DNA from: Myxococcales bacterium
GTDB taxonomy: Bacteria > Myxococcota > Myxococcia > Myxococcales > Myxococcaceae
Length of the DNA: 36,660 bases
Direction of reading: 5' to 3'
NCBI GenBank assembly: GCA_030681895.1
Contig: JAUXRI010000323.1
Coordinates: forward strand, 1 to 36,660
Made by a program: the position numbers and the translations under genes. The number at the start of each line of letters is the position of its first letter. The stretch's first letter is position 1. The notes under the pieces are model-generated. The model did not search any database and was not told where the DNA came from. It was given only the letters and a program-made list of their open reading frames with translations. Of this stretch, positions 7,266 to 15,969 are shown piece after piece.

Positions 7266-8543
7266 ATGAAAGCCTTCGCCGTCAGCTTCCTCGCGCTCAC
7301 CGCCTGTTTCAGCCCGATTCCGCAGGCCGAGACGACGTTGCGGCCGGTGTCGGTGCTCGCTCCGGAGCCGATGGATGCTGGTGCCGTGCACGCCAGACCA
7401 GAGCTCGCCATTCCGGCGACGCCCATCACCGACGTCGTCGACGCGCTGGCCCCGAATCCTCCGGCGACCATCTCGGACGGCTCCGACCAGCCGATGGCGG
7501 TGAACTGTCGCGGCGATGACTACCTGCGCGACGTGCGCCGCCCGCAGCAGTGCGTCGACACAGGCTGCCTCGTCTCCATCGGGAGCGACCGGCAACCGCG
7601 TGTGCTCGACCTCGGCACCGCCGGCTTTCAAGTCGTCGCGACCAGCGCCACCCGCACCGCGTGGGTTCGACAGAACGGGCAGACGCGCGTCCTGATGGTC
7701 GGTGACGGAATGGCGGCTCCGAAGCAGGTGGGCTCGATGGTGAGCGGTGCTGCGACCGTGCTCTTCGACGGCGACGACGTGCTGCTCATCGAGGCCGTGT
7801 CGTCGAGCGACACCCAGTGGACCCGAATCACCCGTTACGCCGAAGGGCAGCCGGAGTCGTCGCGCCGGCTCGTCATGGAAGTGCCGGGGAGCGTGCGTCA
7901 GCCGCGGCTGGTCGCCGTGCACCCCGCGACCGGGCGCGTGTGGGCCCTCACCTCGGTGGGGCTGTTCTTCTCTGCGCCGCGCACAGAGACTGGCGCCGCG
8001 TCAGAGGTGCCGTTGGATCGCACCACCGCGCCGACGGCGTTCGCCCTGCTCCCCGGAGGTTCGGCGCTGGTCGCGATGGGCAGCGCGGTGTGGCTCACCA
8101 GCCCTCCCGACTCGGCAGCGCGCCTCGATCACCTCGCGACCTTCCCGGAGCGCTCCGTCATTCAGGCCATCGCGCCGTACGGCACCGGCTTCGTCGCGAT
8201 CGCGTCGTCCGAGGTCTTCATCCTCGAAGGCGCCGGGCCGATTCGACGCGTGCTCGGGCGCAGTGAGGCGAGCCCGTATTCGTCCACTGAGCCCGCGCTC
8301 GTCGTCTCGGGCCGGAAGGTGCTGATCAGCACGCTCTGCCTCTCGTGGTCGTCGTACCCCGGCTACGACGTCGCGGTGCTCGACCCCGACACGAAGACGG
8401 CCCAGTGGTGGTGGCAGGCGTACCCGTCGCAGTGGGACGTGCCGGCCTTCCCCGTCACCCGCGCCAACGTCGGCTCGAACAGCTGGTCGAGCGTCGAGGT
8501 GCACCGCGCGGGCAGCGGCTTCGTCACCACCTCACTTCCGTGA
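7266..8543 (+). CDS. Lipoprotein of unknown function, propeller-like
   Basis: A 425-residue predicted lipoprotein. The start MKAFAVSFLALTAC gives a compact signal with lipobox LTAC (Cys14); an earlier in-frame ATG at 7218 adds a poor N-terminus. A Pro/Ala-rich linker follows to about residue 80. A Cys-containing stretch comes next (NCRGDDYLRDVRRPQQCVDTGC). The remainder is a series of short beta-strand-like segments with WALTS, FVAIASSEVFIL and YDVAVLDPDT elements, resembling a WD/kelch-like or YVTN-type beta-propeller. No enzyme motif was found. I do not recognise the family; propeller is an inference from repeated hydrophobic blades. Its last 12 bases overlap the 3' end of the methyltransferase gene on the other strand. 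Confidence 0.75.
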   Translation: MKAFAVSFLALTACFSPIPQAETTLRPVSVLAPEPMDAGAVHARPELAIPATPITDVVDALAPNPPATISDGSDQPMAVNCRGDDYLRDVRRPQQCVDTGCLVSIGSDRQPRVLDLGTAGFQVVATSATRTAWVRQNGQTRVLMVGDGMAAPKQVGSMVSGAATVLFDGDDVLLIEAVSSSDTQWTRITRYAEGQPESSRRLVMEVPGSVRQPRLVAVHPATGRVWALTSVGLFFSAPRTETGAASEVPLDRTTAPTAFALLPGGSALVAMGSAVWLTSPPDSAARLDHLATFPERSVIQAIAPYGTGFVAIASSEVFILEGAGPIRRVLGRSEASPYSSTEPALVVSGRKVLISTLCLSWSSYPGYDVAVLDPDTKTAQWWWQAYPSQWDVPAFPVTRANVGSNSWSSVEVHRAGSGFVTTSLP

Positions 8544-9188
8544 GAAGGCGAGGAAGTACTGGTCGGGCAGAAACACCCACGACGACGAGGCCACGTAGCC
8601 TGCCTCGGCGAGCTCCGACGTCACCTGCTCCGGCGTGAGCTTCTCGGTGTCGGGCGGGCCGCGTTTGCTGCCCTTCTTGAAGTCGATGATCACCACCCGG
8701 CCACCGGGCTTGAGCGAAGCGGCGAGCTTCGTGAAGTACGCCGGGCGCTCGCCGATGTGATGGTACGTGTTGACGATGACGATGCAGTCGACCGGGGCCG
8801 GCAGCTTCGCGTCGTCATACGCAGCGAGCACGGTGGTGAGGTTCTTCAGCTTCTCGGTCTCGGCGCGCTTCTTCAGGTAGTCGACCATCGAAGACTCGAC
8901 GTCGACGCCGTACACGGTGCCCTCGGACAGCGCGCGCGCGAACCGCACCGAGAAGTAGCCGGTCGCAGAGCCGAGGTCAGCGAGGCTCGCGGTGGCGGGC
9001 AGGCCCAACGCTTTGATGACCTCGTCGGGCTGCTGCCACTCGTCGCGCGCCGGGTCTTCGAAGCGCTTCGCCCAGTCCTCCGCGTTCTCGAACCGGTGCG
9101 GCATGTGGGCTTCTTGAATCTGATCGGCGGTGCGCTTGGGGCACCCGGTGGCAGCGACGATGACGACGGCGAGGAGGGCAGAACGCAT
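8532..9188 (-). CDS. Lipoprotein-type class I SAM-dependent methyltransferase
   Basis: A 218-residue protein with a class I methyltransferase fold behind a lipoprotein-like signal: MRSALLAVVIVAATGC, with Cys16 the likely lipidation site (ATGC, a slightly relaxed lipobox). A conserved-looking block RFENAEDWAKRFEDPARDEW follows. Motif I is D71LGSATG. An acidic strand end comes next (VYGVDVESSMVDYL), then CIVIVNTYHHI and LKPGGRVVIIDFK. All SAM-binding landmarks are present. The signal peptide is odd because S-adenosylmethionine is cytoplasmic; either the signal only tethers the enzyme, or the protein works outside on a substrate I cannot name. The longer open frame to 9797 has no coding character and overlaps the FN3 gene. 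The start at 9188 is the first ATG giving a signal peptide. Confidence 0.85.
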   Translation of the reverse strand: MRSALLAVVIVAATGCPKRTADQIQEAHMPHRFENAEDWAKRFEDPARDEWQQPDEVIKALGLPATASLADLGSATGYFSVRFARALSEGTVYGVDVESSMVDYLKKRAETEKLKNLTTVLAAYDDAKLPAPVDCIVIVNTYHHIGERPAYFTKLAASLKPGGRVVIIDFKKGSKRGPPDTEKLTPEQVTSELAEAGYVASSSWVFLPDQYFLAFSRK

Positions 9189-9304
9189 GCGATGGCTGTA
9201 CCGCAGAACTCGAGCTCGCGACGACTCCTTCGAGCAGGCGCCGTGACGCCGCTGAGCCACTCCCGAGCGGTCCGGATTCGTGGTGTGGTGTTCGCGTTTC
9301 CTGT

Positions 9305-9309
9305 GGGGG
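9305..9309 (+). promoter_or_regulatory. Shine-Dalgarno favouring GTG 9316
   Basis: GGGGG at 9305-9309 lies six bases before GTG 9316. Starting there gives an N-terminus with two Arg, a hydrophobic core and a Cys at residue 18. The longest open frame starts at GTG 9280 but adds an aromatic-rich stretch with no site before it. Confidence 0.45.
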
Positions 9310-9315
9310 TTTCGC

Positions 9316-12300
9316 GTGCGCTCAGCCGTTCGTCTGTCCGTCATGGCCGCGGTCGCTTGGTCGGCCTGCATCGACTTGAAGCTCCCCGAGCCGCCGGGTC
9401 CGCCGGGCCCGGGGTCGATCTCTGGCCGCGCCGTCATGGTGCCGCCAGGGCGCGCGGGCGTGATTCCCGTGCCGAACGCGCGCGTCGAGCTGCTCGGGAC
9501 CGGGCTGACCGCCACGAGCGACGCCAGCGGCTTCTTCCGGGTGTCTGGAGTGGTGCGTGAGGCGACGAAGCTCCTCATTCGATCCGATCTCAATGGAGAT
9601 GGTCGCGCCGACCGCCAGAAGCTGCTCGCGCTCGACTCGTTGCGCGTTGGGCCCGGCCGACAGGTTTCGGTCGGCGACGTGCTGCTGTCCGAAAACGCGA
9701 TCATCAGGGGACAGGTGCTCCGGGAAGACGTCACCACCCAGGGCGGCCACGCCGGCACGTTGGTCTTCGTGCCCGAAGGTCCCTTCACCGCCACCACGTC
9801 GGATGACGGGAGCTACGTCTTCAACGAGCTCCCCGAGGGCACCATCGGCTTCTCGTTCTTCCGGGCGGGGTACCAGACCGAGAGCTTCACGGGCGTGTTG
9901 CTGTCGAGCGGCGAAGACAAGAAGCTCCGCACGGTCACGCTGAAGCGTGAGGTGACGCCTGCGCAGCCCGTCACCATCGCGGGCCGTATTCGCCTCAGCG
10001 ATGGAGGACCCGCCCCCGGCGCGCTGGTCGTCGTGACGAGCGCCGCAGAGCGACGAGAGGTCACCACCGGCAACGACGGCACCTGGGAGGCCTCGGGCCT
10101 GATGGCTGGCGTGTTCTCGCTCGTGGTGACCCGCGAAGGCGCCACGCCGGCTCGTGTCACCAACATCGCGGCCACCGGCGGCCGCATCGAGCTGTTCGAC
10201 ATCGTGTTGAACCCTGCGCCGAGCACAGGGGCCGGCGGTGGCGGTGCGGGCGGTGGTGGTGGGTTCATCGAGGACGTCGGTGGCGGCTCCGGAGGAGGAC
10301 TGGCGACAGGCGGCGGTCTCGCGACAGGCGGCGGTCTCGCGACAGGCGGCGGTCTCGCGACGGGCGGCGGTCTCGCGACAGGCGGCGGTCTCGCGACGGG
10401 CGGCGGTCTCGCGACGGGCGGCGGTGTCGCGACAGGCGGCGGTCTCGCGACGGGCGGCGGTGTCGCGACGGGTGGCGGCATCGCGACAGGCGGCGGTCTC
10501 GCGACGGGTGGCGGTGTCGCGACAGGTGGCGGTGTCGCGACGGGCGGCGGTCTCGCGACGGGCGGCGGCGCCATCATCCCCATGCCGCCTGCGGCCCCGA
10601 CCAACTTGACGGCCATTGCGGGCGATCGACAGATCACCCTCACCTTCTCACCCTCGGCGAACGCGTTGTCGTATCGCCTGTATTGGTCGAACACGGCGAC
10701 CGTCTCGAAGACGTCGGTGAACAGGCTCCCCGTCACGAGCCCGGCGCTGCATCAAGGCCTCGCCAATGGCACCTCGTACTTCTACGTCGTCACGGCGGTG
10801 AACTCGGCGGGCGAGAGCGCCGACTCGGCGGTGGCCTCGGCCATTCCGAGCGACCTCGCCTCGGCGATGAACCCGCAGCTGCTCGTGCGTCGCCCCGATG
10901 TCGGCGCCACGGCGGTGCGCGTCGGCTCGCGCGTCGACGTGCGCTTCGACCGCGACCTCGACGGCGCCAGCGCGACCTCGAGCACCGTGTCGTTGCGCCT
11001 GCTCGACGGAGGCGTCGTGACGACGACCATCGCCGCGGCCGGCCCGACGTTGTCGCTCACGCCTTCGGGTCCGCTCGCCTTCGAGACGACCTACCGGGTC
11101 TCCCTCACGACAGGGCTGCGAGACACGCTCAACCAGCCGCTGCAGGCACCCGACTCGTGGACCTTCACGACCGGCTCGCCACCACCGTCACTCACCGCCG
11201 TCCCCGGGAACTCGAGGCTCTCGCTTCGGTGGACGGCGGTTCCAGGCGCGACGGGCGCAGTGGTGACTCGCACCCAGGGGGCCAGCACAGCGTCGTACAC
11301 CGTGAGCGGCACCGAGTACGCCGACTCGAACGTGAGCAACGGCGTCGCGTACACCTACGTCGTGTCGGCCGTGACGCCGTTCGGAGTCGGCGCGCCGTCG
11401 ACGCCGGTCGTCGCGGTGGCGTCTCCGTCGAGGCCGTTCGTCGCGACCGGCGTGGAAGCCGTGGCGGGCCGCTCGACCGTCCTCCTCACATGGAACTCCG
11501 TTGGCGGTGCCTCGGGCTACTCGATCTGGAGAGCCCCGCGCGCAGGCGGCCCCTACACCCAGCTGGAGAGCGCGTGGCCCTCGACGACCTTCCTCGACGA
11601 CAGCCGGCCGGCCGATCTGCCGGTCGCGTACGTCGTGCAGGCCGAGTCCGTGAACGGCACCAGCGCGTTCTCCGATGAAGCCGTCGACGTGACGAACTCG
11701 GCGCTCCTGCCGGCGCCCGCCAACCTCACGGCGACCGCCGGGAACGGGTGGACCCGCGTGGCGTGGGCCGCCGTGCCGGGAGCGCAGGGCTACGTCGTCT
11801 GGCGCGGCACCTTCCCGAACACGAACCCGACTCGGGTCGCGTGGGTCACCGATGGGACGCGCTTCGATGATCTCGGCCTGAGCCTCGGTGAGACGTACCG
11901 CTACTTCGTCGGAGCGGTGAGCCAACAGACGGTGGGCGATCTGGCCGAGGCGGTGTCGTCGCCGATCCCCGGCCTGACGCCTCCACCAGCCTTCCTCTAC
12001 ACACCTGATGTCAACGTCAATCAGGTGTCGAACTCGGTCTACAGCCCGTCGATCAACGGCACGACGACCGAGTACTTCCGCTCGACGAGCCCCGACGGTG
12101 GGTTCACCCAGGTGGCGGCGAACGACCTCACTGCCATGGGCGGCACCAGGTACTTCTACATCGCGCGCTTCAACGTCAGCGGCGCGCTCGGGGAGTTCTC
12201 GGCCCCCATCGACATCACCCCGGCCATCGCGACGACTCCCGCCATGCCGACGAACGTCGCGGCCAGCGTCTCGAGCGGTGGCGCCGACGTCACCTTCGAT

Positions 12301-14436
12301 GTCGTGCCCAACGCGACCGGCTACCAGGTGGGGCGCGCGACGACCTCGGGCGGGGCCTACAGCCTGGGCATCTGCACCGTGTTCGACGCCTTCGAGAACC
12401 GGTGCGTCGTCACCTCGTTGACCGACAATCAGACCGTGTACCTCGCGATTCGCGCGCTCAACGGCTCGACGCCCGGCCCGTGGAGCGCCGAGCTGATGGT
12501 GCGCCCGACGAACATGGGCACCTCGGCCGGGCTGGCCAGACCGACCATCAGCGCCTTCCCGGGCAACAGCGTCATCACGGTCGGCTGGACGATGGTGCCG
12601 AACGCGAACTCGTATCGCGTGTTCCGCCGGACGCCGCGAACCCCCTGGGTTCTGCTGACGACGACGCCGGCCCTGTCGGTCAACGACACCACCGTCACCA
12701 ACGACGTCGAGTACCGCTACGCCGTGCTGGCGACCAACCTCACGCCTCCGAACAACCGCTTCAGCACGGTGGCGATGACGGGCTTCGAACGCCCGACCCT
12801 GCTGGACCCTCCCCGACCCACCGGCGTCACCGTCACCCCCACGAACGGTGGCGCGCTCGTCAGGTGGACGCCCATCGCAGGTGCGCGCTCGTACTCCGTC
12901 GCGGCCGCCTTCAATGCGGGCGGTGCGCCGTCGAACGCCGTGACGAGCTGCACGACGTTCGAGCCTTGGCCCGCGACCTGTCAGCTCTCACTCGACAACG
13001 GCACCGCGTACGTCGTGTCGATGACGGTCACCACCCCGAACGGGAGGAGCGCCTACACCGATGAGCTCGCCGTGACACCGAACCCACTGGCTCCGCCCTA
13101 CCCACCCTCGCTCACCGTCTCGCCCGGCAACGAACGGCTGTCGATCGCCGGCACCGAGACCCTCGCGACCACCTGGCACCTCTGGCGTCGAACCCGGTCG
13201 ACGCCGCTCGTCGATCTCGGCGTCTTTCAGAACCCCTTCGTGACCGAGACCCAGTTCAACGGCGTGCCCTTCGAGTACTCCCTTCAGGCGATCACCGCGG
13301 CTGGTGTCAGCCCGGTGCGAATCGGGCAGCTCGAAGAGGCGAGGGCCGCGGCGCCACCGAGTCCGGTGCTCACCGAGGTGACGCCAGGGAGCGCCCGGCT
13401 CAGCGTGTCGTGGACGCCGGTGCCCGGCGCGACCAGCTACACCATCAGAACGAGCGACAACCCCTTTGGCCCCTTCTCGACGTACACGACCCTCTTCGAT
13501 CCCTTCGCGACGGTGACGTCGCTCAGCCTCGGCAATGGCACGCCTCAGTACGTCGTGGTGCTCGCCGGCTCGTCGTCGGGAACCAGCGCGCCGTCGCTCC
13601 CACTGTCGGGGACCCCCACGGCGGGAGCGCTCGCGCCCCCCGTTCCCGCCCTCGTCAACGGAAACCAGGCGGTGGAGCTCTCATGGCCCGCGGTTCCAGG
13701 GGCGACGAGCTACCAGCTTGCCCGGCGAAGCGCGTCGAGCGCCTGGGCGCCGCTGGCCACGCTCACCTCGCTGCGACACATCGACTTCAACGTCGAGAAC
13801 GGCGAGTCGTGGCAGTACCTGGTGCGCGCGGTCGGAGTGTCGGGGCCCGGTGTGTGGAGCGCCCCCTCGGCCGAGCAAGACGTCCTGGCGACGTTGCCGA
13901 TGGCGCCGAGCGGCGTCTCCGTGCGGCCAGCGTTGTCGGGGCTCTTCGTCGAGTGGCAGCCGGTCGCCGGCGCGACGAGCTACTCCGTGCTCGCAGGCGA
14001 TGAGCTCGATGGCCCGTTCGGCACGGTGTGCCCGACCTTCAGTGAGTGGGAAACCAGGTGTCGCATCGCGGGCACCATCGGGCAGCCGTCGTTCGTGGTG
14101 GTGAGGGCCACCAATGGCGTGGGCCCTGGCGTCACCTCGGTGGTTCGAACCGCGACGCCCAGCACCACCCTGCCCTCCATTCCCTCGGTGTCGGTGACGA
14201 GCCCCGGCCCGGTGGGCTCGCTCCGCGTCGCCTGGAGCGCGGTGAGCGGCGCGACGACTTATCGCGTCTACCGCCGGCTGGTGAACGGTGCGCCGGCGCA
14301 GGTGCAGCAGACGTCGGCGCTCGTCTTCGTCGACTCGGGCCTCACCAGCGGCCAGGCGTACGTCTACTACGTCGAGGCCGAGAGCCCGGCCGGCCGAAGC
14401 GCGTGGTCGAGCCCCGACACCGCCACCGCGCCCTGA
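9316..14436 (+). CDS. Giant surface lipoprotein: carboxypeptidase-regulatory-like, Gly-rich repeat, FN3 array
   Basis: A 1,706-residue exported protein. Residues 1-18 (MRSAVRLSVMAAVAWSAC) form a probable lipoprotein signal, though the lipobox WSAC is weak. Three carboxypeptidase-regulatory/CnaB-like beta-sandwiches follow (about 30-300; landmarks TSDASGFFRV, TTSDDGSYVFNELPEG and TTGNDGTWEASGL). A Gly-rich linker with fifteen GGGxAT hexapeptides comes next (DNA 10291-10560). Then comes one FN3 domain (10588-10845), one Big_5-like Ig domain (10864-11172) and about twelve further FN3-like modules of 85-90 residues up to the stop, most with a WxxVPGAxSY core. There is no C-terminal anchor, so the N-terminal lipid would be the only attachment. 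Likely roles are adhesion or surface structure, but no binding site is visible. It is transcribed away from the methyltransferase gene. Confidence 0.88.
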   Translation: MRSAVRLSVMAAVAWSACIDLKLPEPPGPPGPGSISGRAVMVPPGRAGVIPVPNARVELLGTGLTATSDASGFFRVSGVVREATKLLIRSDLNGDGRADRQKLLALDSLRVGPGRQVSVGDVLLSENAIIRGQVLREDVTTQGGHAGTLVFVPEGPFTATTSDDGSYVFNELPEGTIGFSFFRAGYQTESFTGVLLSSGEDKKLRTVTLKREVTPAQPVTIAGRIRLSDGGPAPGALVVVTSAAERREVTTGNDGTWEASGLMAGVFSLVVTREGATPARVTNIAATGGRIELFDIVLNPAPSTGAGGGGAGGGGGFIEDVGGGSGGGLATGGGLATGGGLATGGGLATGGGLATGGGLATGGGLATGGGVATGGGLATGGGVATGGGIATGGGLATGGGVATGGGVATGGGLATGGGAIIPMPPAAPTNLTAIAGDRQITLTFSPSANALSYRLYWSNTATVSKTSVNRLPVTSPALHQGLANGTSYFYVVTAVNSAGESADSAVASAIPSDLASAMNPQLLVRRPDVGATAVRVGSRVDVRFDRDLDGASATSSTVSLRLLDGGVVTTTIAAAGPTLSLTPSGPLAFETTYRVSLTTGLRDTLNQPLQAPDSWTFTTGSPPPSLTAVPGNSRLSLRWTAVPGATGAVVTRTQGASTASYTVSGTEYADSNVSNGVAYTYVVSAVTPFGVGAPSTPVVAVASPSRPFVATGVEAVAGRSTVLLTWNSVGGASGYSIWRAPRAGGPYTQLESAWPSTTFLDDSRPADLPVAYVVQAESVNGTSAFSDEAVDVTNSALLPAPANLTATAGNGWTRVAWAAVPGAQGYVVWRGTFPNTNPTRVAWVTDGTRFDDLGLSLGETYRYFVGAVSQQTVGDLAEAVSSPIPGLTPPPAFLYTPDVNVNQVSNSVYSPSINGTTTEYFRSTSPDGGFTQVAANDLTAMGGTRYFYIARFNVSGALGEFSAPIDITPAIATTPAMPTNVAASVSSGGADVTFDVVPNATGYQVGRATTSGGAYSLGICTVFDAFENRCVVTSLTDNQTVYLAIRALNGSTPGPWSAELMVRPTNMGTSAGLARPTISAFPGNSVITVGWTMVPNANSYRVFRRTPRTPWVLLTTTPALSVNDTTVTNDVEYRYAVLATNLTPPNNRFSTVAMTGFERPTLLDPPRPTGVTVTPTNGGALVRWTPIAGARSYSVAAAFNAGGAPSNAVTSCTTFEPWPATCQLSLDNGTAYVVSMTVTTPNGRSAYTDELAVTPNPLAPPYPPSLTVSPGNERLSIAGTETLATTWHLWRRTRSTPLVDLGVFQNPFVTETQFNGVPFEYSLQAITAAGVSPVRIGQLEEARAAAPPSPVLTEVTPGSARLSVSWTPVPGATSYTIRTSDNPFGPFSTYTTLFDPFATVTSLSLGNGTPQYVVVLAGSSSGTSAPSLPLSGTPTAGALAPPVPALVNGNQAVELSWPAVPGATSYQLARRSASSAWAPLATLTSLRHIDFNVENGESWQYLVRAVGVSGPGVWSAPSAEQDVLATLPMAPSGVSVRPALSGLFVEWQPVAGATSYSVLAGDELDGPFGTVCPTFSEWETRCRIAGTIGQPSFVVVRATNGVGPGVTSVVRTATPSTTLPSIPSVSVTSPGPVGSLRVAWSAVSGATTYRVYRRLVNGAPAQVQQTSALVFVDSGLTSGQAYVYYVEAESPAGRSAWSSPDTATAP
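10291..10560 (+). repeat. 15 x 18-bp in-frame tandem repeat
   Basis: Fifteen head-to-tail 18-base units, consensus GGCGGCGGTCTCGCGACA, encode GGG-[LVI]-A-T. The variable fourth residue reads L seven times, then V L V I L V V L. Third-position changes (ACA/ACG, GGC/GGT, CTC/GTC) separate the units. The array ends as GGGAII and passes into the first FN3 domain. The unit length is a multiple of three, so copy-number change would preserve the frame and only alter linker length. Confidence 0.97.
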
Positions 14437-14484
14437 CTTCGTCTGCGACGAAGCGACGCGCGAGCCAGTGGTAGCGTGTCTCGC

Positions 14485-15582
14485 ATGTCAGCAGATCTGC
14501 ATCGCCTCGCAGCCGGGCTCTTCGTCATCGGCTTCCCCGGCACCGCGCCCGACGATGACGTCAAGCGCCTCATCGACGACGGGGTCGCTGGTGTCATTCT
14601 CTTCAAACGAAACGTCGGCACGGCGGCGCAGACGACCGAGCTCGTCAGAGCGCTCAAGCGCCACGCCGGCAGGCCGTTGCTCGCGTCGGTCGATCAAGAA
14701 GGCGGCCGGGTCGCGAGGCTGCGTGGGGCGCCATTCACCTCGCTGCCGGCGATGCGCGAGCTGGGCAAGAACCGCGACCTCGCCCTGATGGAGCGCGTCG
14801 GCCGGCTGCTCGCGTTCGAGACGCGTGCGTGTGGCTTCGACTGGGACTTCGCGCCCGTGATGGACGTCGACACCAACCCGAAGAACCCCGTCATCGGAGA
14901 CCGCTCCCTGCACCGCGACGCGGCGGAGGTCGCCAGGCTCGGGGTCGCGCTCTCGAAGGGCATGGAGGCCGGCGGCGTCGCGTCGTGCGCGAAGCACTTC
15001 CCGGGGCACGGCGACACGCTCAAGGACTCGCACCTCGACCTGCCCTCGCTGCCTCACGCGATGGAGCGGCTGCAAGCAGTCGAGCTGGTGCCGTTCGCCG
15101 CGTACGCGAAGGCCCAGCTCGCGTCGGTGATGACGGCCCACGTCATCTTCGAGGCCCTCGACCCGAAGGTGCCGGCGACGATGAGCAAGAAGGCGATGAC
15201 GGGCCTGCTCCGAGACCGCCTGCGGTTCGGTGGGGTCATCGTGTCGGACGACCTCGAGATGAAGGCCGTGGCCGACAATTTCCCCATCGAGCGCGCGGTC
15301 GTCGAAGGGCTCGACGCCGGCGTCGACTGCTTCCTCGTCTGCCATCGTGCCTCGGTTCAGCGCGCCGCCATCGACGCGCTCGTCAGCGCCGTGAAGACCG
15401 GCCGGCTCCAGCGCAGTCAGCTCGAGCAGGCGCACGCGCGCGTGAGCGAGCTCTCACGGCGGTTTGCGCTCAGCGCGGAGCACCGGCCGCCTGCGCTCGG
15501 CACCGAAGAACACCGACGCCTCGCCGCGGGCCTCGACGCCGACAGCTTCGTGGGCCGCGACCCGACCGAGGTGATGGTCTGA
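14485..15582 (+). CDS. nagZ: Beta-N-acetylhexosaminidase NagZ (glycoside hydrolase family 3)
   Basis: A 365-residue GH3 enzyme that removes N-acetylglucosamine from muropeptides during cytoplasmic peptidoglycan recycling. Family signatures are clear: a TIM barrel start GLFVIGFPG, VDQEGGRVARL, FAPVMDVDTNPKNPVIGDRS, then CAKHFPGHGDTLKDSHLDLP (K170, H171, H175, D177) forming the His/Asp catalytic-acid loop, and IVSDDLEMKAV with the nucleophile Asp in the SDDL motif (D255/D256). There is no signal peptide, consistent with a cytoplasmic enzyme. GTG 14476 is an alternative start three codons earlier. The gene lies 48 bases after the FN3 protein gene on the same strand and four bases from the opposing gene's stop. 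No other cell-wall recycling gene is nearby. Confidence 0.95.
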   Translation: MSADLHRLAAGLFVIGFPGTAPDDDVKRLIDDGVAGVILFKRNVGTAAQTTELVRALKRHAGRPLLASVDQEGGRVARLRGAPFTSLPAMRELGKNRDLALMERVGRLLAFETRACGFDWDFAPVMDVDTNPKNPVIGDRSLHRDAAEVARLGVALSKGMEAGGVASCAKHFPGHGDTLKDSHLDLPSLPHAMERLQAVELVPFAAYAKAQLASVMTAHVIFEALDPKVPATMSKKAMTGLLRDRLRFGGVIVSDDLEMKAVADNFPIERAVVEGLDAGVDCFLVCHRASVQRAAIDALVSAVKTGRLQRSQLEQAHARVSELSRRFALSAEHRPPALGTEEHRRLAAGLDADSFVGRDPTEVMV

Positions 15583-15586
15583 CGTC

Positions 15587-15844
15587 TCAGCCTTTGGTGC
15601 CCTGATTGACGGCCTTCGCTTCCCTCCAGCCATCGATGGCGAAGAAGGTGTTCATCACCAGCACGGTGCCGAACATCACCGGGTACAGCGACGGCGCGGC
15701 GGTCTGAATCGAGAGCTCCACGTACGTGAGCGCGATCGCGCCGAGCGTGAGCACGGCTCCGAAGAGCTTTCGTTGCCCGACGTAGAGCGTGCCTGGGCCC
15801 ATGAAGAAGAAGTTGAGGAGCGCAGCGAGCCAGGGATGCTTCAT
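15587..15844 (-). CDS. Small two-to-three-TM membrane protein, TM2-domain-like
   Basis: An 85-residue hydrophobic protein. Residues 1-45 read like the TM2/DUF5683 type: a Pro-containing start, a first helix (WLAALLNFFFMGPGTLYVGQ) with a Gly-Pro turn and a YVGQRKLFG link, and a second helix to about 45. A third hydrophobic segment follows (YPVMFGTVLVMNTFFAI), then a polar C-terminus. The start at 15844 was preferred to 15901 because it gives a normal membrane-protein N-terminus; an AAAGG lies about ten bases upstream. The function of this class is unknown. It converges with nagZ and is divergent from the membrane protein at 15970. Confidence 0.75.
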   Translation of the reverse strand: MKHPWLAALLNFFFMGPGTLYVGQRKLFGAVLTLGAIALTYVELSIQTAAPSLYPVMFGTVLVMNTFFAIDGWREAKAVNQGTKG

Positions 15845-15969
15845 GGGTGGTGCCTTTCGTGAGGGTTCAAGCGCAAGACTAGCCCCGCGCCGAAAACTCA
15901 TCGGTGGACTCCACGGCTCGTCGATTCACGAGGTTTCAGCGGCCCGACCCTGTGGTTGACTGTGCGCAC

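Noticed and set aside
10291..10560. The tandem array as a CRISPR
   Set aside because: Units are 18 bases, directly adjoining with no spacers, and in frame with a coding sequence.
9813..10736. Pro-rich VARPPPVATPPP frame opposite the 18-bp repeat
   Set aside because: It is simply the reverse complement of the Gly-rich repeat; no start site, signal or domain supports it.
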